From UBA8949 sp942493365 (GTDB taxonomy: Bacteria > Bacillota > Clostridia > Saccharofermentanales > UBA5734): 64,000 nucleotides of DNA. The stretch lies in assembly GCA_942493365.1 (NCBI GenBank), contig OW818697.1:992001-1056000 (forward strand), in the 5' to 3' direction. This document shows positions 44,301 through 50,702 of the stretch, one piece after another (the stretch's first letter is position 1; each line of letters begins with the position of its first letter). The translations under genes and the position numbers were made by a program. The notes under the pieces are model-generated. The model searched no databases. It was not told where the DNA came from and saw nothing but the letters and a program-made list of their open reading frames with translations.

Positions 44301-44442
44301 GAACACCTGGCGCTTGCGTGCCTGACGTTGTGGCTGTCAGGCCGGGCACGTCGGTTGCCAAGGCTGAAGCTGATGATGCAATCACGAGAATGATGGCAAA
44401 AAACAGGGCAAAGATACGTTTCAATGTCACTTTCCGCGGCAT
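38335..44442 (-). CDS. Giant surface protein with three alpha/beta-hydrolase modules
   Basis: About 2035 residues. Order: signal peptide (1-28); X-Pro-dipeptidase-C-like jelly roll (about 120-260); hydrolase 1 with nucleophile Ser466 (GESLGG) at about 340-690; copper-amine-oxidase-N-like module (about 715-805); CocE/NonD-type hydrolase with Ser970 (GGSNRG, about 835-1200); second jelly roll (about 1255-1450); hydrolase 2 with Ser1653 (GVSLGG, about 1540-1870), closely resembling hydrolase 1; second amine-oxidase-like module (about 1890-1985); one membrane helix (about 1993-2018) and a basic tail RRRAKRKVETKK. It is thus anchored at the surface with the enzymes outside, probably cutting esters or peptides. 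ATG at 44442 has GGAGG 8 bases upstream. Substrate unknown. Confidence 0.85.
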   Translation of the reverse strand: MPRKVTLKRIFALFFAIILVIASSASALATDVPGLTATTSGTQAPGVRYYVANSGWRFAEAMPLANAFDEVLYLDSAASANAVVSGNATVASLNQGKLTQFVPSAPSSAVYPATTEIVVPTTGDAKAAVDEKVLTFNSADFGSGSTEIVGFPTASLYLKAASAGTLTVLLEAVQADGSSNVIASGSATLVAGEQHLTVQLQRAYDDGQDDQDFVAYQFKGKSSSLRVCVYSSLGAILTVYAGGSKASTLTAPFVESDENGYSGELTLDGKSYNASMYWLKDNIFINYTVKTANDTWLSYPANSSYTVNALGAAEFGGFTFLPEGTPIANAAEQLYDGSKDNTQPFPQFRHIVVDVVDVQPLTTKLYVPGQKTLKYDIFMPSKTTTTGAPPIVLNIHGYGGSYSNLTPFLVELLSDGYAVAGIDLRNYPPNLSPDYYHDIKGNIRDIRANAAVYGIDPNRIGVMGESLGGNTALMMLVSADNADMEGTVGGNAGISSRVQAGIAGYGWSDMLNFGADQRADNASDPELLATMFGGGDGETSPIAMAIDFSGPGKGLMVLRHYLEARQAAEEAGTLTAFLAANYILTIDDAYIAKWFPGASSAGFSSGAVVTAGIYVYQHDFLMAKIAQANAASPLYYVSPDDPAIALFAGVGGRANITNTQSTRTLQALNDAGVEGLMFANTLGVYGNADEIVVAMKNYLNEYLMAGPSGVKIALTLDATAAAVNYVPVAVTNPLKKVGSNFMIPLDFVAKQLGVSIDSANTSTKGVDRIDGVLYGTAEYVKGLGAVVTVWDEFNTVIIYKADAVATLPKSPVVQPTKTSTYGQYSGYTTNEPYPGFVKKSVYVEVPASYSGASRSDPEYTGSTIKLALDYVLPADVNGKVIDGRFPTIVVGSRGGRFVGVNSPMADGVILKLLANGYAYVVIELRGCGVSFGVSNSFASMENRLDVKHIMENWIARQPWSNGKYGMIGGSNRGLIQQATAAVDPQGLLAITPVVTNADFYFQDYPNGVSAVPLGMSGSVSGLTPTPRSYEDFKASTKLVFVDEDTDGRMAYEAYVGQMKNKNFMSSLLQPNLLRDQEIPILFNEKANMTIPPAQYNDQIIKSGILQHQLAGLYDASCTFQVATTNAWGGTIVVGPWTHPGAIGGSNASPEYPDNTLDVGTDYLRWFDYSLKGIDNGYDQAPPFYYYVVGAGKGNYWRYSDNLPLENSNYSTLYLAPEDSDITVAAALKLNGAQSNNGKLTPDSPTSVSSTPYTVDTTVKTPEDYSSMILTTSENLIDGVDSKALTFTTAPLASGVEMVGIPTIDLWVSSENSNDADFIAYLEVVKADGTSNYLSRALIRASHRTTGSNLIWDATKGLTYHTSMTADVNARLAEGLANPTRLQFQFDLVSVKLKEGESIRVSVTCANTGLYQHPMYADKTPIIKLYQGGDTASSITLPIVENVSNTFNGTVTLTNGSYTGPGTLYMFEKNYYLNYNGNWKKLPVDSDLAKYSVVDNAAVFAKAGFSFLPEGNRVIQNGIAQNYMGGEANVQPFPSASHIYLDTVKVTAASDILYLPTSKTLAIDLFLPETATSKNKVPLLFYIHGFGGTTIDLPQQLQRITEAGYAVASIDLRNYPPNTSPDYYQDIKGSIRYMRANAKQYNIDPSRFGIYGVSLGGNTALMMLLSGDDATMEGTVGGNAGVSSRLQAGIVGFAWSDALNFGADQRTDTINNPAMLAKLLPGGDGEAAPCALAIDFGGPGKGLLVLRNYLSARAAAENTGTLGAFLATDYTLTIDDAYVEKYFSNVAAGAVTRGTYTYKHDLLMQKFAEAAAASPISYASPDDPAIAVFGGFGSPVNITNNQSVRTLKALQDANVLAFYYGNTLGNYGEPDSIQAAFMTYLDKNLMNKVGAKITMTVDTTHAVVNDASRPNLTPLKLVDGEPYMPIMFIADTLALDATAITETTEGVKVIDGALYGNTAVIENLTGAEITYYADYKMVIIESSSLTPVPLPEPAEEGLSTLTIILIAVGAVVIIALIILLIIVLRRRAKRKVETKK

Positions 44443-44562
44443 AATCCAATCCTCCATGAAACTGCTATTCTATTCATAATTGAACAATCACGAATAATTG
44501 TATCATATGTTTAAATTTGTTAAAACGCACAATGGATTTTGTTCACGACAAATTTACATTAT

Positions 44563-44592
44563 GCAAGAAGCCGCCTTACGGCGGCTTCTTGC
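44563..44592 (-). terminator. Hairpin after the amt gene
   Basis: A 13-bp stem GCAAGAAGCCGCC / GGCGGCTTCTTGC with TTAC loop, 34 bases past the amt stop; no T run on the minus strand, so a weak terminator or an RNA-protecting hairpin. Confidence 0.6.
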
Positions 44593-44625
44593 GGAGTTTC
44601 CAAGCTGTATGTTGTTTGAACTATT

Positions 44626-46656
44626 CTACATCCTGCAGGCATCGTAGCCTTCTTCGCCGGTACGAACCTTAACGACGTTTTCAACATCATAGACGAAGAT
44701 CTTGCCGTCTCCGATGTGTCCGGTGTAAAGGACTTTTTTGGCTGTTTCGATGACTGTTCTGACCGGAACCTTAGCGACCACGATTTCAACCTGTACCTTG
44801 GGCAGCAGATTGATTTCGGTTTCAACACCGCGGTAGTACTCGGTTTTGCCCTTCTGGACACCGCAGCCCAAGACCTGGGTGACGGTCATGCCCGATACGC
44901 CGATGGCGTTCATGGCTTCTTTGAGCGCTTCGAATTTGCTCTGTTTGGTGATGATGTCGATCTTGGTCAGTTTGACATCGGACACCAGGGTGGACGTGGG
45001 GGTAATGACTTCAATCGGAATTGCCACGTCGATTTTGACTTCAGCCTTTTCTTGCTTCTGATAGGAAACGATCGGCTCGTCATAATAGCTGAAGCGTTCC
45101 AGTTGCTTGATAGGCTCGTTGTCGTGCGAATCATAGTCCAGTTCGGAGCTGGTCAGCATGCTGTCAGGATAGGCGAGAACACCCATTTCCGGGATATCAA
45201 GACCTTCAAGCTCATCTTCTGGTTTAACTCGCAAGCCCCAGACCTTATCGAGGATTTTGAAGAAGACAAAGGACACACCAAAGCCCCAGACAACCAGGAC
45301 AACGACCGCGATCACCTGGGCGAGCAGCTGAGAGGCATCACCGAAGAACAAGCCTCTGACGCCGCCGGCGACACCGTTGATGCCATCGCCGTAGGAGCCG
45401 TCTGAGAAGAGGCCGAGGGCAACGACGCCCCAGATACCGTTGACGCCGTGGACCGAGATGGCACCAACCGGGTCGTCCAGTTTAAATTTATTTTCCACAA
45501 ACGGAACGGCAACACAGACCAGGATGCCGGCGACCACTCCGATGATCAGGGCAGAAATGCCGTTGACAAAAGCACAGGGGGCGGTGATAGCGACCAAGCC
45601 TGCCAGCGCGCCGTTGGCGGTCATAGACGGATCGGGCTTGCCGAATTTTTTCCACATATAGAACATGGCAACCAAGCCACCTGCTGCACCGGCGATCATC
45701 GTGTTGGTGGCGACCACGGCCAGACGGAAGTCGGACGCGGCCAGGGTCGAGCCGGCATTGAAAGCGAACCAGCAGAAGAAAAGGATGATGGTACCGATAA
45801 TGGCCATCGGGATGTTGTGGCCGGGGAAGGCGCGGGCGGTACCGTCTTTTTTAAATTTGCCGATACGGGGACCGATGACGATGGCGCCGGCCAGGGCGAT
45901 CATGCCGCCCATGGTGTGAACGACAGCCGAGCCGGCGAAGTCAACAACACCGTGGCCGATGCCGAAATATTTACCGAGGGTGGCCATCCAACCGCCGCCC
46001 CAGACCCAGTTGGCGAAGAGCGGGTAGAGGAACATGGCGATGAAGAAGGACGTGATGACCGAGGCGGAGTATTTGACGCGCTCAGCCATGGCACCAGTCG
46101 GGATGGTGACGGTGGTGTCCATAAAGACCATCTGGAAGAAGAACAGGGCGTAGATGCCAGCGTCATAGGTGCCCAGCAGCGCGAAGCCCTTGAGGCCGAA
46201 GAGACCGCCGAAACCAGGGATGGAGACCATGGAGTTGAGGGCTGCCCCACCTGCGCCCAGGCCGGCAGCGCCGCCGGAACCGCCCATCTGCAGGGCGAAA
46301 CCGATCAGGTAATAGCCGATGGCCCCGACCAGGAAGACCATGAAGTTCATGGTCATGGTATGGGCGGCGTTTTTGGCGCGGCAGAAGCCGGTTTCAACCA
46401 TCGCGAATCCGCACTGGAAGAAAAACACCAGGAAGCCGCAGAGCATGATCCAGATAAAGTTGGATCCAAAGAGCGCCTTGTTGGCTGTGGCGGCGACTTC
46501 GCCCAGACTTTCGGCGCCTGAGACGGCAACATAGGAGGCACCGGTCGGATCAGCGGCTGAGGAATCGCCCCGCAGGACAAATCCGGCCACCAGGATGCCA
46601 ACAAGCACGATGCCGACCACGATGAGGATGGCAATAAATTTTTTCGACAATTTCAT
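44626..46656 (-). CDS. amt: Ammonium transporter fused to a C-terminal PII domain
   Basis: About 676 residues. The N-terminal signal/anchor region and eleven Amt helices (about 45-475; AKNAAHTMTMNFMVFLVGA, DFAGSAVVHTMGGMIAL, ISVHGVNGIWGVVALGLF) form the ammonium channel with its conserved His pair. A linker of about 85 residues leads to a complete PII/GlnB domain (about 565-676: KLTKIDIITKQSKFEALKEA, GKTEYYRGVETEINLLPK, GDGKIFVYDVENVVKVRTGE). The T-loop position of the uridylylated Tyr is Thr, so control is probably by ligand binding. PII normally plugs Amt channels in response to nitrogen state; here it is covalently tethered. Follows a small membrane protein gene by 17 bases. Confidence 0.93.
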   Translation of the reverse strand: MKLSKKFIAILIVVGIVLVGILVAGFVLRGDSSAADPTGASYVAVSGAESLGEVAATANKALFGSNFIWIMLCGFLVFFFQCGFAMVETGFCRAKNAAHTMTMNFMVFLVGAIGYYLIGFALQMGGSGGAAGLGAGGAALNSMVSIPGFGGLFGLKGFALLGTYDAGIYALFFFQMVFMDTTVTIPTGAMAERVKYSASVITSFFIAMFLYPLFANWVWGGGWMATLGKYFGIGHGVVDFAGSAVVHTMGGMIALAGAIVIGPRIGKFKKDGTARAFPGHNIPMAIIGTIILFFCWFAFNAGSTLAASDFRLAVVATNTMIAGAAGGLVAMFYMWKKFGKPDPSMTANGALAGLVAITAPCAFVNGISALIIGVVAGILVCVAVPFVENKFKLDDPVGAISVHGVNGIWGVVALGLFSDGSYGDGINGVAGGVRGLFFGDASQLLAQVIAVVVLVVWGFGVSFVFFKILDKVWGLRVKPEDELEGLDIPEMGVLAYPDSMLTSSELDYDSHDNEPIKQLERFSYYDEPIVSYQKQEKAEVKIDVAIPIEVITPTSTLVSDVKLTKIDIITKQSKFEALKEAMNAIGVSGMTVTQVLGCGVQKGKTEYYRGVETEINLLPKVQVEIVVAKVPVRTVIETAKKVLYTGHIGDGKIFVYDVENVVKVRTGEEGYDACRM

Positions 46657-46673
46657 GATTTCACCTTCTCACT

Positions 46674-46961
46674 TCATTTTTTTGCTTTGGACTTAAAATT
46701 GCTCCAGGCGAACTGGGATGTGCTCTTGTAGACCTCGGCCTTGAGCTTTTGAACGGAAAAAAGATACCTCACGCCAAGGAAAACAATGACCAATCCAAAT
46801 ACAACGCCCGGGACCTGGTTGTTCATGACCACAAAGCTGATGTCATTGACGACGCTGATCACGCTGAATACAGCACCGACTATGGTAATCAGGGCGGCGG
46901 TCACAAACAGGGTCGTGATCGGCACGGTCTTTGAGCTGTCAATTTGATTTTGATTTTTCAT
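46674..46961 (-). CDS. Small two-helix membrane protein upstream of amt
   Basis: About 95 residues. Two hydrophobic segments (about 15-40 and 50-70: TTLFVTAALITIVGAVFSVI; VPGVVFGLVIVFLGVRYLF) and a basic C terminus (WSNFKSKAKK). ATG at 46961 with AGGAGG 8 bases upstream. It is first in the amt transcript and so may assist or regulate the transporter. No family recognised. Confidence 0.72.
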   Translation of the reverse strand: MKNQNQIDSSKTVPITTLFVTAALITIVGAVFSVISVVNDISFVVMNNQVPGVVFGLVIVFLGVRYLFSVQKLKAEVYKSTSQFAWSNFKSKAKK

Positions 46962-46992
46962 ACGAATACCTCCTTTCCTAAAAATCGTATAC

Positions 46993-47038
46993 AAAAAGCA
47001 ATGGCGCCTGTTTCGGTTGCCGAAATAAGCGCCATTGC
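46993..47038 (-). terminator. Strong hairpin with T run between glnN and the amt unit
   Basis: On the minus strand a 10-bp stem GCAATGGCGC / GCGCCATTGC with an inner TTCGG-CAA-CCGAA hairpin and five Ts, 32 bases before the small gene. It may end glnN transcripts or act as a leader attenuator for amt; no promoter was found between glnN and this hairpin. Confidence 0.65.
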
Positions 47039-47075
47039 CATTGACCAGAAGAACGATCAGGATTATCAATCCATC

Positions 47076-47140
47076 ACTGTTCGTTGTTCGTTTTTAGTTG
47101 TTCGTTCAAAGGCGGCAGTGGCCGCCTTTGTGTTGTTAGT
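47076..47140 (-). repeat. Seven-base repeat element 4 with hairpin after glnN
   Basis: On the minus strand, the stop region GCCAACTAACAACA is followed by the hairpin AAAGGCGGC-CACT-GCCGCCTTT (47108-47129) and then units CGAACAA, CTAAAAA, CGAACAA, CGAACAG (47076-47107). No mirrored arm is evident, so it is a half-element compared with elements 1-3. Confidence 0.7.
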
Positions 47141-49226
47141 TGGCCAGCAACATATCCGCGTAGGACGGGTAAGGCCAATTTTTCTTGCCGCAGAGCGGTT
47201 CGAGCTGATCGACGACGATTCGCAGGGCTTGCATGCCTTCAAAAACTTTGTCATGCATATAGTTGGCATGAGCGTAGATGTCTTGGAAATCATGATCGGC
47301 CAGGGTGAATTGCTCAAGGCTGTTCAACTGCTTGAGCAGTTGACCGGACAGATCGGAAACCTGCTTCATGAGGCTGGTTTCGAGATCGGCGTTGAAGGCG
47401 GTACCTTGCTTGGCGGCCAGATTGCCCGACAGGTCGCGCTCACAGGCAAGGACGGCGGGGACTACATCGCGCTTGACCATATCGATCAGGGTGAGGGCTT
47501 CAATGTTGAGGACTTTGCAGTAGTTTTCGGCACCGACCTCGGCTCTGGAATGGATTTCAGAAGCTGAGAAGACACCGTTTTTCTCAAAGAGTGCAATATT
47601 CTCAGGTTTGGACAGGTATGGCAGAACCGAGGGCGTGGTCTTGAGGTTCAGGAGGCCGCGCTTGCCGGCTTCGACGACCCACTCCTCCGCGTAGTTGTTG
47701 CCGTTGAAGATGATGCGCTGATGCTTGGTGAAGGTTTTGTAGGTGATCGCCGCGACGCTGGCCATGATGTCTTTGCTGCCCTCGAGCTCGTCGGCGAATT
47801 GGCGCAGGCTGTCGGCCACGATGGTGTTGAGGATAACATTGGGCATGGCAATCGACTGGCTGGAACCGGGCATTCTGAACTCGAACTTGTTGCCGGTGAA
47901 GGCGAAGGGCGAGGTTCTGTTGCGGTCGGTGGTGTCCTTGATGAAGTGCGGCATGATGGTGACACCGATCGACATTTGGGTTTTGCCGTTGGTCTTGGAT
48001 TCGGTCTTGTTGACAATGGACTCGATGATGCTGTTCAGTTCATCGCCCATGAAGATCGACAGGATGGCCGGCGGCGCTTCGTTGGCACCGAGGCGGTGGT
48101 CGTTGGCCGCGCTGGCGACCGAGTAGCGCATCAGATCCTGATGGGTATCGACGGCCTTGACGATGGCGGCCAGGAAAAGCAGAAACTGGGCGTTTTTGTG
48201 CGGGGTGTCACCCGGTTCGAGCAGGTTGATGCCGTCATCGGTGGCGATGGCCCAGTTGTTGTGCTTGCCGCTGCCATTGACGCCGGCGAAGGGCTTCTCG
48301 TGCAGGAGGCAGCGCATGCCGTGCTGCATGGCGACGCGGGTCATCATTTCCATGATCAGCTGGTTCTGGTCGACGGCGATGTTGGAGATCGAGAAGACCG
48401 GGGCCAGTTCGTGCTGGCTGGGAGCAACTTCATTGTGTTGAGTCTTGGCAAAAATGCCAAGGTTCCACAGTTCGCGGTTGAGATCGTCCATGAAGGCCGA
48501 CACGCGGGGTTTGATGATGCCGAAGTAGTGATCTTCCAACTCCTGGCCCTTGGGGGATTTGGCACCGATCAGGGTGCGGCTGCAGTTGATCAGGTCAGGG
48601 CGGGCATTGTAGTATTTCTCATCGACCAGGAAGTATTCCTGTTCGCCGCCGACCGTTGTCTGGACACGGGTTGAGGTGGAATTGCCAAACAGCTTGAGGA
48701 CACGCAGCGCCTGTTTGTCGATCACTTCCATCGAACGCAGCAGCGGGGTCTTCATGTCGAGCGCTTCGCCGCCGTAGGAGCAGAAGGCGGTCGGGATGCA
48801 CAGACATTTTTCTTTGATAAAGGCATTGGATGAAGGATCCCATGCGGTGTAGCCACGGGCTTCAAAGGTTGCGCGCAGGCCGCCGGACGGGAAGCTGGAG
48901 GCGTCGGGCTCGCCGCGAACCAGGGCGCTGCCGGAAAATTTCAGAATCGCGCGGCCGTTTTTGGGCTCGAGAAAAGCATCGTGTTTTTCCGCCGTGATGC
49001 CGGTCATCGGCTGGAACCAGTGCGAAAAATGGGTGGCCCCGCGTTCAATGGCCCAGGTCATCATGCCTTTGGCGACCGCGTTGGCCACGTCCATATCAAA
49101 GTGCAGGCCTTGTGTGATTGTCCGGCGAAGTGACTTATAGACATCACCCGGCAAATACTTGAGCATCATATCATCGTTGAACACGAGTGATCCAAATTCT
49201 TCTAACATCGCTTCCATCGTTTCCAC
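47136..49226 (-). CDS. glnN: Glutamine synthetase type III
   Basis: About 696 residues, the size of GSIII, far larger than GSI. Typical motifs: THFSHWFQPMTGITAEKHD near 80, FPSGGLRATFEARGYTAWDP, AKTQHNEVAPSQHELAPVF, KPFAGVNGSGKHNNWA and RLGANEAPPAILSIF. It makes glutamine from glutamate, ammonia and ATP in the cytoplasm. It has a perfect promoter at 49314-49342 and a leader terminator at 49264-49299, so it is likely controlled by antitermination. Confidence 0.96.
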   Translation of the reverse strand: METMEAMLEEFGSLVFNDDMMLKYLPGDVYKSLRRTITQGLHFDMDVANAVAKGMMTWAIERGATHFSHWFQPMTGITAEKHDAFLEPKNGRAILKFSGSALVRGEPDASSFPSGGLRATFEARGYTAWDPSSNAFIKEKCLCIPTAFCSYGGEALDMKTPLLRSMEVIDKQALRVLKLFGNSTSTRVQTTVGGEQEYFLVDEKYYNARPDLINCSRTLIGAKSPKGQELEDHYFGIIKPRVSAFMDDLNRELWNLGIFAKTQHNEVAPSQHELAPVFSISNIAVDQNQLIMEMMTRVAMQHGMRCLLHEKPFAGVNGSGKHNNWAIATDDGINLLEPGDTPHKNAQFLLFLAAIVKAVDTHQDLMRYSVASAANDHRLGANEAPPAILSIFMGDELNSIIESIVNKTESKTNGKTQMSIGVTIMPHFIKDTTDRNRTSPFAFTGNKFEFRMPGSSQSIAMPNVILNTIVADSLRQFADELEGSKDIMASVAAITYKTFTKHQRIIFNGNNYAEEWVVEAGKRGLLNLKTTPSVLPYLSKPENIALFEKNGVFSASEIHSRAEVGAENYCKVLNIEALTLIDMVKRDVVPAVLACERDLSGNLAAKQGTAFNADLETSLMKQVSDLSGQLLKQLNSLEQFTLADHDFQDIYAHANYMHDKVFEGMQALRIVVDQLEPLCGKKNWPYPSYADMLLAN

Positions 49227-49263
49227 CTCCGAAACTATTTGAGAACTGATTTTCTATGAATAG

Positions 49264-49299
49264 AAAAAGGCGCCGTCGGCAATCAAGCCAAAGCGCCTT
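49264..49299 (-). promoter_or_regulatory. glnN leader terminator/attenuator with six-base loop
   Basis: Minus-strand RNA: AAGGCGC paired with GCGCCTT, an inner GGC-TTGATT-GCC hairpin and a T run. It begins about 8 bases after the likely start point and ends 37 bases before glnN. It matches the glnA leader at 60441-60473 in order and sequence (GCGAAGGCG, loop TTGATT/TTGAAT, GGCGCCTTTT). Confidence 0.8.
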
Positions 49300-49313
49300 C
49301 GCTATTTGTCAGC

Positions 49314-49342
49314 ATTATATAAGCTGCAAAATTGTTTGTCAA
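49314..49342 (-). promoter_or_regulatory. Perfect consensus promoter of glnN
   Basis: On the minus strand: TTGACA (49342-49337), 17-base spacer, TATAAT (49319-49314). Confidence 0.9.
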
Positions 49343-49485
49343 GGGGTAAAATGAAAGTTATTGCGATAAATTATTTGAAAAATTGCAAATATGTGAATTG
49401 AACAGCAATAAATGGATTAACAAGCATGATATTGTGCAGGATGCTACCCTCCGGCTTGCAGAAAAGGAGCTAAAAACGCAGCCTT

Positions 49486-50286
49486 TTACAATTCCAGCTC
49501 ATTTTCACGGAATTTGGTGATGAAATTCATGCAGTAATCGTCGATGCCGAGCAGTGCTTCGGTGGCATAAAGGAAGGTCATCAATTTTTTATCGAGCGGG
49601 TCGAGGATGGCACCGTCCATACCGGCGGTCATGCCGGCGACCAGGAAGGTCTGATTCATGACCTTACGTGCCGGGATGCCAAAGGAAATGTTGGAAAGGC
49701 CACAAGCAATGTGGACGTCGGGGTAGGCGGTTTTGACCTCACGGATGGTGTCGAGGGCGACCAGACCGTAATGGGAGCCGGTGCCGATCGGGCGGATCAT
49801 CGGATCGATGAAAATATCACCGTGCGGCACCCCCTCGCGGGTCAGCGCCGCGATCAGGGTGTGCGCCACCGCAACGCGCTCGCGGGCGGTTTCGGGCATG
49901 CCGCGGTCATCCATACAGAGGGCGATGACCGCGGTTTTGTACTCGACGACCAGCGGCAGGATGGCGTTGATGCGATCCTTTTCGCCGGTCATGGAATTGA
50001 CGATGGGCTTGCCGTTTTTGTTGCGCCGGAGGCCGGCCAGGATCGCCCTGGGACTGGGCGAGTCGATGGCAAAGGGGGTGTCAATTTCAGACTGAATGGT
50101 ATCGATCAGCCACTCCAGCGTGTCGATTTCCTGTTCGAGAAACATGCCGGCATTGACATCGATGTAGGACGCCCCGGCCTCGGTCTGGCGGCGAGCCTGG
50201 TCGATGATCGCCGCGGCGTCGCGGGATTCCATGGCCGGCCGGACGGCCTTGAGCGTGCTGTTGATTTTTTCACCGATAATGATCAT
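49486..50286 (-). CDS. Methyltetrahydrofolate:corrinoid methyltransferase (AcsE/MeTr-like)
   Basis: About 266 residues, a pterin-binding TIM barrel of the dihydropteroate-synthase group. IIIGEKINSTL, GASYIDVNAGM, FAIDSPSPRAI, IVNSMTGEKDR and the late CGLSNISFGIP are the marks of enzymes that move a methyl group from methyl-H4folate to a corrinoid protein, as in the Wood-Ljungdahl pathway (AcsE) or related methyl transfers. No corrinoid partner is in the window, so the exact pathway is open. A small membrane-protein gene lies 24 bases upstream on the same strand. Confidence 0.85.
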   Translation of the reverse strand: MIIIGEKINSTLKAVRPAMESRDAAAIIDQARRQTEAGASYIDVNAGMFLEQEIDTLEWLIDTIQSEIDTPFAIDSPSPRAILAGLRRNKNGKPIVNSMTGEKDRINAILPLVVEYKTAVIALCMDDRGMPETARERVAVAHTLIAALTREGVPHGDIFIDPMIRPIGTGSHYGLVALDTIREVKTAYPDVHIACGLSNISFGIPARKVMNQTFLVAGMTAGMDGAILDPLDKKLMTFLYATEALLGIDDYCMNFITKFRENELEL

Positions 50287-50310
50287 GGGTGTCTCCTTGT
50301 GAAAATGAAA

Positions 50311-50577
50311 TCAATCGGCCTTTGCGGCGGGTGGAGGGGTCTGCTGCTGATTGCTATACATTGGGGAATTGCTCTGTGCTTGTGCGTTCTTATTCAGCTG
50401 ATCATTGACCATGAACTTGGCATAATGTCCAAGGGCGGAATCGTTGATGCCATTTTTGATGGCATTTTTGATGATCAGATAAAAAATGAAAACCATGAGA
50501 ACGGTCAAACCAATACTGATGACCAGACCGATGACCAGACCAAGCCCGTAAGCAGCGCTCGAATAACCAAAATCCAT
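50311..50577 (-). CDS. Small single-pass membrane protein
   Basis: About 88 residues: a Gly-rich N terminus, one strong membrane segment (LGLVIGLVISIGLTVLMVFI) and a soluble Gln/Pro-rich tail (YSNQQQTPPPAAKAD). ATG at 50577 with AGGAGGAC upstream. Possibly co-transcribed with the methyltransferase gene. Function unknown. Confidence 0.65.
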   Translation of the reverse strand: MDFGYSSAAYGLGLVIGLVISIGLTVLMVFIFYLIIKNAIKNGINDSALGHYAKFMVNDQLNKNAQAQSNSPMYSNQQQTPPPAAKAD

Positions 50578-50646
50578 TTTTATGTCCTCCTGAAGTTTAA
50601 TTGATCTTATTCTATCACACAGTTCGCACGACGTAACCCAAGATAA

Positions 50647-50675
50647 TTGACAGCGACCCTCATTGCTCCTATACT
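50647..50675 (+). promoter_or_regulatory. Promoter of purF
   Basis: TTGACA (50647-50652), 17-base spacer, TATACT (50670-50675), 27 bases before the purF start. No PRPP-type operator or leader is evident. Confidence 0.8.
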
Positions 50676-50702
50676 TTTTTGTGTGAAAGAAGGTGCCGTT
50701 CA

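Noticed and set aside
46993..47038. Certain attenuator for amt matching the gln leaders
   Set aside because: The hairpin has a similar GGCGC stem but lacks the TTGA(A/T)T loop, and no promoter was found between glnN and it, so it may only be the glnN terminator.
49346..49520. Plus-strand open frame of about 58 codons (KWINKHDIVQDATLRLAEKE)
   Set aside because: It has no ATG or ribosome site, lies over the glnN promoter and runs into the antisense 3' end of the methyltransferase gene. It could be a decayed fragment but cannot be supported.
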